This document shows, piece after piece, positions 1 through 4,513 of a DNA stretch of 8,882 bases. Made by a program: the position numbers and the translations under genes. Positions within the stretch are counted from its first letter, which is position 1, and each line of letters starts with the position of its first letter. This DNA comes from Candidatus Zixiibacteriota bacterium (GTDB taxonomy: Bacteria; Zixibacteria; MSB-5A5; JAUVRN01), in NCBI GenBank assembly GCA_030597645.1, contig JAUVRN010000060.1:1-8882 (forward strand). Direction: 5' to 3'. The notes under the pieces were generated by a model, which was not told where the DNA came from, made no database searches, and worked only from the letters and a program-made list of their open reading frames with translations.

Positions 1-759
1 GCACATCTTGTCACGCCCCAGTTCCTCGACACGGGCCTTGAGCGTCTCGTCCAGCACCGGAGGCTCGACCTCCAGCTTGGGCTTGCCGACTTTGTCTCGC
101 AGCCCGTCGATGGCTGCGCAGATCTCCTTGACGGCGGCGTGCCCGAACTCCAGGGCCTCCACGATCTCCTGCTCGGAGACTTCGCGGCCTCCGCCTTCGA
201 CCATGGTCAGCGAGTCGGCGGATCCCGCCACGATGAGATTGAGATCGCCCTGATCGAGCTGCTCGAAGGAAGGGTTGAGGATCAGTGTACCGTCCACACG
301 CCCGACCCGCACGCCGGCGATCGTGTGCAGAAGGGGCACCGGAGAGATCACCAGCGAAGCGGCCGCGCCGATGAGGCCGAGTACGTCGGCATCGTTGACC
401 TGATCCGAAGAGAGCACGGTGATCATGATCTGTACTTCGTTCCGGTAGCCGTCCGGAAACAGCGGACGGATCGGGCGATCGATCAGGCGCGCGGAGAGCG
501 TCTCCTTTTCGGAGGGACGGCCTTCACGCTTGAAGAATCCGCCGGGGAATTTTCCGGCGGCATACCCGCGCTCGCGATAGTCGACCGAGAGCGGGAAAAA
601 GTCTATGCCCTCACGGGGCGAATCGCTGCCCACCACGGCAGCCAGGATCATGGTATCGCCGCACCGTACGGTGACGGCGCCGGAAGCCTGTTTGGCTACA
701 CGGCCGGTCTCAATGGTGAGCGTATGCTCACCCATGGGGATTTGAATCGATTCGATCAT
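1..759 (-). CDS. pnp: Polyribonucleotide nucleotidyltransferase (PNPase), N-terminal part, truncated by window edge
   Basis: PNPase is the phosphorolytic 3'-to-5' exoribonuclease of the cytoplasm and a core component of RNA turnover. The 253 codons visible here are the first third of a protein usually near 700 residues; the C-terminal half, including the second RNase PH domain and the KH and S1 domains, lies beyond the left edge. The first RNase PH domain is plain: an early GRVAKQASGAV strand, FFPLSVDYRERGYAAGKFPGGFFKREGRPSE around residues 54-84, RLIDRPIRPLFPDGY at 91-104 and LILNPSF near 160. Everything seen matches the family with no frameshift. The ATG at 759-757 follows an AGGAG with a 5-nt spacer, and the protein opens with the expected short lead before GEHTLTIETG. 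It starts 15 nt after the rpsO stop, so it is almost certainly cotranscribed with rpsO, the classic rpsO-pnp pairing. Identification is very secure. Confidence 0.98.
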   Translation of the reverse strand, partial: MIESIQIPMGEHTLTIETGRVAKQASGAVTVRCGDTMILAAVVGSDSPREGIDFFPLSVDYRERGYAAGKFPGGFFKREGRPSEKETLSARLIDRPIRPLFPDGYRNEVQIMITVLSSDQVNDADVLGLIGAAASLVISPVPLLHTIAGVRVGRVDGTLILNPSFEQLDQGDLNLIVAGSADSLTMVEGGGREVSEQEIVEALEFGHAAVKEICAAIDGLRDKVGKPKLEVEPPVLDETLKARVEELGRDKMC

Positions 760-764
760 CAGTG

Positions 765-769
765 CTCCT
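765..769 (-). promoter_or_regulatory. Ribosome binding site of pnp
   Basis: An AGGAG Shine-Dalgarno core sits 5 nt upstream of the pnp ATG, inside the 15-nt gap after the rpsO stop codon. It fixes the pnp start and shows that pnp has its own initiation signal despite being tightly packed behind rpsO. Confidence 0.8.
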
Positions 770-774
770 GCCGG

Positions 775-1044
775 CTATCGACGTAGGTCGAGATGTGTGA
801 TCAGACGCTGATAGGTTTCCGGACTTTCACGCTTGAGGTAGTCGAGTAGGCGGCGGCGCCGTCCTACCATTTTGAGTAATCCGCGTCGCGATGCGTGATC
901 GCGCTTGTGGGATGCCAGGTGACCCGTGAGATCCAAGATCCGCTGTGTCAGATGGGCGATTTGGACCTCCGGCGATCCCGTGTCCGAATCATGCAGGCGA
1001 AACTGTTCACGAATCACCTGCTTCCGTTCCTTACTGAGAGGCAC
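775..1044 (-). CDS. rpsO: 30S ribosomal protein S15
   Basis: S15 is a primary 16S rRNA-binding protein of the small-subunit platform. The 89-residue product has the usual length and the full signature: DTGSPEVQIAHLT at 21-33, HLASHKRDHASRRGLL at 42-57, RRRLLDYLK at 63-71, and it ends in LDLRR. His42, Asp49 and Ser52, which correspond to the residues known to contact the rRNA minor groove (41, 48 and 51 in mature-protein numbering), are all present. The second His of the usual DHHSRRG is Ala here. The start codon is GTG rather than ATG. It is chosen because the protein then begins MPLSKERK as the family does, and because a strong AAAGGAG lies 7 nt upstream. The start overlaps the 3' end of ribF by 14 nt, so the rpsO initiation region lies within ribF coding sequence. 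pnp follows after 15 nt. Confidence 0.98.
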   Translation of the reverse strand: MPLSKERKQVIREQFRLHDSDTGSPEVQIAHLTQRILDLTGHLASHKRDHASRRGLLKMVGRRRRLLDYLKRESPETYQRLITHLDLRR

Positions 1045-1993
1045 GGGCGTTCTCCTTTCGCTTTCTATTTCTGTAGGCTATGAATTCTTTTCGATCTTTC
1101 TCCAGCTGCGCGGCCAGGGCCGGAAAACTGTCAAAACCTTCTACCTGGCGCAGCTGTACCTCGGGCGTAATGGAGATCTTCTCTCCGTACAGGTCCCGAC
1201 TCGGAAAGTCGAGCAGGTGGGCCTCCACGCGGATCTCCTGCTCATCCAGCGTCGGGCGCGGTCCGATGTGCACCAGGGCCGGGTAGCTCTCGTCTCCCAG
1301 GTGCGCCAGGGCGCCGTAGATCGCCTGTGCCGGAAGCTGCTTTTCATCGGGTATGTCGATATTGGCTGTCGGAAATCCAAGTTCCGCACCTCGCCGGTCA
1401 CCGCGCACGACCTCGCCCGTAAACGAGTATGCGTAGCCCAGCAAAAGATTGGCTGTGTCGAGTTCTCCAGAGGCGAGCAGCCGGCGGATCCGGCTGGATT
1501 TGATGGGTCCCCCCGCGTCCTTGACCGGGGGTACGACCTCCACCGGGATGCCGTGGTGAGACAGCTCGGTCTGTAGCAAATCTGTTTTGCCTCGGCGATC
1601 GTGACCGAACGCGTGATCGTAGCCGACGACCACGCCCCCGGAGCGCAGCCGCTCGAGGAGGATCGTCTTCACGAAGTCTTCGGCGGTCCAGCGTGAGAAG
1701 GGTCGGTCGAACGGAATCACGACGACGGCATCCATCCCGAGCTCACGAAAGCGCTCCAGCCTCTCGGGAAGTGTGGACAGGAGCTTGGGCGCTCTGCTGT
1801 TGTCCGCCAGCACGCGCTGGGGGTGTGGGTGATACGTAACGGCCACAGCGGGAACGCCTGCACTCGCCGCCCTCTGTTTGAGACGCTCCAGGATGGACAC
1901 GTGACCACGGTGCAGGCCGTCGAAGGTGCCCAGGGATACCTGTGGATCTTTGAGACCGAGGGGTTTATCGAGGATATTGTGTACGACGTCCAT
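1031..1993 (-). CDS. ribF: Bifunctional riboflavin kinase / FMN adenylyltransferase
   Basis: RibF phosphorylates riboflavin to FMN and then adenylylates FMN to FAD in the cytoplasm. The 320-residue protein has normal length and both domains. The N-terminal nucleotidyltransferase half carries GTFDGLHRGH at 22-31, HPHP at 55-58, VGYDHAFGHDRRGK at 123-136 and KSSRIRR at 165-171. The C-terminal kinase half carries LGFPTANI at 205-212, IGPRPT at 243-248, RVEAHLLDF at 255-263 with the expected catalytic Glu257, and DLYG at 267-270. Two oddities are visible: the usual DF of the VGxDFxFG motif is DH, as I recall for Bacteroidota-type enzymes, and the first Ser of the usual SS(T/S)xIR is Lys165. The ATG at 1993 is 3 nt after the truB stop with only a weak SD, which suggests translational coupling. 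The C-terminus is basic and overlaps rpsO by 14 nt. Confidence 0.97.
   Translation of the reverse strand: MDVVHNILDKPLGLKDPQVSLGTFDGLHRGHVSILERLKQRAASAGVPAVAVTYHPHPQRVLADNSRAPKLLSTLPERLERFRELGMDAVVVIPFDRPFSRWTAEDFVKTILLERLRSGGVVVGYDHAFGHDRRGKTDLLQTELSHHGIPVEVVPPVKDAGGPIKSSRIRRLLASGELDTANLLLGYAYSFTGEVVRGDRRGAELGFPTANIDIPDEKQLPAQAIYGALAHLGDESYPALVHIGPRPTLDEQEIRVEAHLLDFPSRDLYGEKISITPEVQLRQVEGFDSFPALAAQLEKDRKEFIAYRNRKRKENARASQ
1052..1058 (-). promoter_or_regulatory. Ribosome binding site of rpsO, inside ribF
   Basis: AAAGGAG lies 7 nt upstream of the GTG at 1044-1042. It is one of the strongest Shine-Dalgarno matches in the window and lies inside the last codons of ribF. It supports GTG as the true S15 start and independent, high-level initiation for the ribosomal protein. 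Confidence 0.8.
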
Positions 1994-1996
1994 CGG

Positions 1997-2905
1997 CTAA
2001 TCCGTCAGCACCCGTTCGAATTCGAATGGGGGCGGTTCGTCACACGGCGCCCACGGCGCACAGGAGCGCGCCACAGCCAGCAGTCTGCCGCCCGAATCGG
2101 TAAACAGGAAGGCCTCACCGGCTGCCAGCGGCTGAGCCGCACCCGCCAGCACGCGCTCCGGCGCCCGTCCCGTGGCGATGCGTGAGATTTGCCCGTCATC
2201 GAGCCGAAGTCGCGTAAGCTGCCGCGCCCGGTCCATACCGACGAACGCCGCCGTCAGAATCGTCTCCGGACCCAGCTGTCTCGGATCGATGGCCGCATCG
2301 ACGGACCACACGCCGACGTTCGTGCGTCGAAGGCTAGCCAGGTGCGCTCCGAATCCGGTCTGTTCGCCCAGCGAAGCGACGATCGACCGTACATACGTAC
2401 CCCCCGCGCACTCGATCTCGAGCCGCACCCAGGGCCATCCGGAGGCGTCGGTTTCGAGGCGGTGCACCTGCATGGTGCGCACAGGCGGCGTCACGCTCTG
2501 CCCCGCGCGAGCATAGCTATAGAGGCGCCGGCCCTGCTGTTTGACCGCCGCGTACAGTGGCACCGAGAGGTTTACATCGCCGCGGTGCTCCTCGATCATC
2601 TGTTCCCAGCCATCCGGGGCGACCCGGCCCGGGTCACACATGTGCTCCACGTCGCCTTCGGCATCGTGCGTGCTTGTGGCTACGCCAAAGCGTATCACGG
2701 CAAGGTAGCGCTTGGGCTCGGTGGGGAGAAAGCGCAACAGCCGTGTGGCCCGGCCGATCATGACGGGAAGCAGACCCGTGGCCAGGGGATCGAGGGTGCC
2801 CACGTGTCCGACACGATGCCCCGCGGCCCAGCGTCGAACGCCAAAGAGCACTCCGTTGGACGAGATACCGGTCGGCTTGTCCAGTAGCAGAATGCCGTCG
2901 GTCAT
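1997..2905 (-). CDS. truB: tRNA pseudouridine(55) synthase
   Basis: TruB isomerises U55 in the T-loop of tRNAs to pseudouridine and also acts as a tRNA chaperone. The 302-residue protein opens with the family hallmark DGILLLDKPTGISSN. It carries HVGTLDPLATGLLP with catalytic Asp39, YLAVIRFGVATSTHDAEG at 67-84, active-site Tyr118 in VPLYAAVK, GTYVRSI at 169-175 and LRRTNVG at 192-198, followed by a C-terminal PUA-like region. The segment around Tyr118 departs from the usual QxPPxYSAxK: the Gln, the first Pro and the Ser are Leu113, Val115 and Ala119. The frame is open upstream to an ATG at 3016, but the true start is the ATG at 2905: it gives the canonical N-terminus, has GGAGG 7 nt upstream, and forms an ATGA overlap with the stop of the preceding DHH gene. 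The last ~20 residues are Pro/acidic-rich and unremarkable. Confidence 0.97.
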   Translation of the reverse strand: MTDGILLLDKPTGISSNGVLFGVRRWAAGHRVGHVGTLDPLATGLLPVMIGRATRLLRFLPTEPKRYLAVIRFGVATSTHDAEGDVEHMCDPGRVAPDGWEQMIEEHRGDVNLSVPLYAAVKQQGRRLYSYARAGQSVTPPVRTMQVHRLETDASGWPWVRLEIECAGGTYVRSIVASLGEQTGFGAHLASLRRTNVGVWSVDAAIDPRQLGPETILTAAFVGMDRARQLTRLRLDDGQISRIATGRAPERVLAGAAQPLAAGEAFLFTDSGGRLLAVARSCAPWAPCDEPPPFEFERVLTD

Positions 2906-3870
2906 GAGCCGTCCTCCAGCAACGCAGCCGCTTTGGATAGTACACTCGTTTTGACCTGCGCGAAGTCGCCGTCGATGAGACAGCCGGAGGCATTGCGGTG
3001 GCCGCCTCCTCCCCAATGCGCGGCCAGGCGAGCCACGTCGATGGAATCCTGCGAACGAAACGAAACTTTGATGCGCCCGGCTTCGCTCTGGCGGAACAGC
3101 AAACCAATCCGAACATGGTCGGAGACCAGCGTAAGATCGATGATCCCCTCCGCGTCTTGCGGTGACGCACCGGCCCGCTCGAAGTCCTCAGGAAGCAGGG
3201 TAAGCGCCAGCACCCGGTCGTCGGCCACCGATTCCATACCGTCGAGCGCCGCCCTCATCAGGCGCAGGTACGACATCGGCATTCCAAAATACACCTGCCG
3301 CGTGATGTCCGCCGGATTGGCTCCACGCCGAACAAGCTCGCTGCATATGGAAAGGGTGCGGGCGGTTGTACCGCGATACTGAAACCGGCCGGTGTCGGTC
3401 AGGATGGCCGTATAGAGACACGTCGCGCTGTACGAGTCGACGGAACCTCCAGCCCCCTGGAGCAATTCGAAGATCATCTCACCGCACGCCGCGGCATCCG
3501 GGTCGAGCCAGTTGATGTCGCCGTACGCTTCATTGTCGTGATGGTGGTCGATGTTGATCAGCGTCGTGGCCGGAATCAGCATGCGTAACCCGTCGCCCAG
3601 CCGATCACGTCCCGGTGATTCGATGGCCACGGCGACGTCGGGCTCGAACGTGGTATCGATACGGTCGGTCAGGCGACCGTCGGGATCGAGGAATTGGTAG
3701 CGGTACGGCAGGGCACCGTGGGAGTAGCAGTAGATCTGCCGATCCCCAAGTGGGGCGGCGAGCGCCAGGATGCTGCCGGCCGAGTCGCCGTCCGGATCGC
3801 GGTGCCCCATGAGAAGCACGCGCTGCGCGCCGGAGAGCTTACTCCGTATCGTCGCCGCTATGTCGCTCAT
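2902..3870 (-). CDS. nrnA: DHH/DHHA1 phosphoesterase, probable NrnA-type oligoribonuclease / pAp phosphatase
   Basis: Members of this family hydrolyse 2-5-nt RNA oligomers to mononucleotides and often 3'-phosphoadenosine 5'-phosphate, using Mn2+ held by DHH-domain residues. The 322-residue protein has the usual length. Motifs in order: GHRDPDGDSAGS at 22-33 (His23, Asp27, Asp29), VAIESPGRDRLG at 81-92, NIDHHHDN at 106-113 (the DHH), LTDTGRFQYRGT at 157-168 (Asp159), and the DHHA1 substrate loop GGGGHRNASG at 287-296. The second motif normally has Asp where this protein has Glu84, a position I take to be a metal ligand. All other ligands are intact, so an active enzyme is still the best reading. 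The ATG at 3870 lies 32 nt inside rbfA with only a weak SD, but a later start would cut into the fold. It ends in an ATGA overlap with truB. Cotranscription with pnp suits a role in finishing RNA decay; the substrate is inferred. Confidence 0.92.
   Translation of the reverse strand: MSDIAATIRSKLSGAQRVLLMGHRDPDGDSAGSILALAAPLGDRQIYCYSHGALPYRYQFLDPDGRLTDRIDTTFEPDVAVAIESPGRDRLGDGLRMLIPATTLINIDHHHDNEAYGDINWLDPDAAACGEMIFELLQGAGGSVDSYSATCLYTAILTDTGRFQYRGTTARTLSICSELVRRGANPADITRQVYFGMPMSYLRLMRAALDGMESVADDRVLALTLLPEDFERAGASPQDAEGIIDLTLVSDHVRIGLLFRQSEAGRIKVSFRSQDSIDVARLAAHWGGGGHRNASGCLIDGDFAQVKTSVLSKAAALLEDGS
2913..2917 (-). promoter_or_regulatory. Ribosome binding site of truB
   Basis: A perfect GGAGG stands 7 nt upstream of the ATG at 2905-2903, within the last codons of the DHH gene. 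It decides the start of truB against an in-frame ATG 111 nt further upstream, which would add 37 residues with no family similarity. Confidence 0.82.
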
Positions 3871-4213
3871 TCTGCTTCAGTTCCGAAAGGAGCCGGAGTA
3901 CCTCGGCGCCCTTCTGGGCGGATTCGTCGTATTGAAAGGAAAGGTCGGGCGTCACGCGCAAATGCAGCCGGTTCCCGACTTCGCGTTTCACGAAAGTGCG
4001 CACCCGCCCCAGGCGGCGGGCGACTTCCCGTCGTTCCGCCTCTGTGCCGAGAAATGTGTAGAACACGCGGGCCCGGCTCAGGTCGCGTGCCAGCTGCGTG
4101 GACGTAATGGTCACCACGCCCGGCAACGGCTGCTTGAGCTCGGTGAGCAAGATCTCCGCGGTGAGCCGGGTCACGTTGTCGGCCAGACGTTTCTGACGAT
4201 CTTCGGATACCAT
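3839..4213 (-). CDS. rbfA: 30S ribosome-binding factor A
   Basis: RbfA is a small KH-like protein that binds immature 30S subunits near helix 1 of 16S rRNA and helps late maturation and cold adaptation. The 124-residue product has family length and pattern: an N-terminal helix RLADNVTRLTAEILLTEL at 9-26, VTITSTQLARDLSRARVFYTF at 34-54, and the C-terminal strand LRVTPDLSFQYDES at 85-98. It ends in a short acidic tail. The ATG at 4213 comes 3 nt after the stop of the DUF503 gene, preceded by GGCGG, one mismatch from the consensus SD, at a 6-nt spacing. Its 3' end overlaps the DHH gene by 32 nt in another frame. Placement next to DUF503 and downstream of infB is the widespread arrangement. Confidence 0.96.
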   Translation of the reverse strand: MVSEDRQKRLADNVTRLTAEILLTELKQPLPGVVTITSTQLARDLSRARVFYTFLGTEAERREVARRLGRVRTFVKREVGNRLHLRVTPDLSFQYDESAQKGAEVLRLLSELKQNERHSGDDTE

Positions 4214-4216
4214 GGT

Positions 4217-4504
4217 TTACCGCCATTCCAATCTGCGCCCGGCGACGACGAACCCCGGTTCCTGCTCGGCCCACTCGGCCACGTGTGACAGCATCCGGTC
4301 TACCTGTTGCTGCTCGTTCGACACGGCCACCAGGACCACTTCGGCTCGCTGCCAGAGGTCCTGGCCGCCCACCTCGGCAAGGGCCACCTGAAACTTCTGA
4401 CGGGCCCGATCCTTGAACCGGCGCAGTACACGACGTTTGTCCTTGAGAGATTGTGCTTCGGAGATGAACAAGTCCAAGTAGAGACACCCCACGACCGCGC
4501 CCAT
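4217..4504 (-). CDS. ylxP: DUF503 family protein (YlxP-like)
   Basis: This 95-residue protein belongs to the DUF503/YlxP family of small cytoplasmic proteins found between infB and rbfA in many bacteria. Its role is not firmly established; the neighbourhood suggests ribosome assembly. The family pattern is clear: an N-terminal strand VVGCLYLDLFI, SLKDKRRVLRRFKDR at 19-33, a KFQVALAEV segment at 37-45 and DLWQRAEVVLVAVSNE at 49-64. The usual KFNVSVAEV is altered at two positions, Asn to Gln39 and Ser to Ala41. The ATG at 4504 is 9 nt after the infB stop with GGTGG close upstream (3-nt spacer). The stop is 3 nt before rbfA, so the two are probably translated in tandem. Family assignment is sure; function is not. 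Confidence 0.93.
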   Translation of the reverse strand: MGAVVGCLYLDLFISEAQSLKDKRRVLRRFKDRARQKFQVALAEVGGQDLWQRAEVVLVAVSNEQQQVDRMLSHVAEWAEQEPGFVVAGRRLEWR

Positions 4505-4513
4505 AGACCACCG

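Noticed and set aside
139..786. Plus-strand open frame of 215 codons antisense to pnp and the rpsO end
   Set aside because: The minus strand encodes a textbook PNPase N-terminus across the whole stretch. The plus-strand product has no family resemblance.
2189..2887. Plus-strand open frame of 232 codons antisense to truB
   Set aside because: It is fully contained in truB on the opposite strand and has no recognisable motif or convincing ribosome binding site. It is a GC-rich shadow frame.
2906..3016. Upstream in-frame extension of truB to an ATG at 3016
   Set aside because: The extra 37 residues are Arg/Gly-rich with no family similarity and lie within the coding sequence of the DHH gene. 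The ATG at 2905 has a perfect SD and gives the canonical N-terminus.
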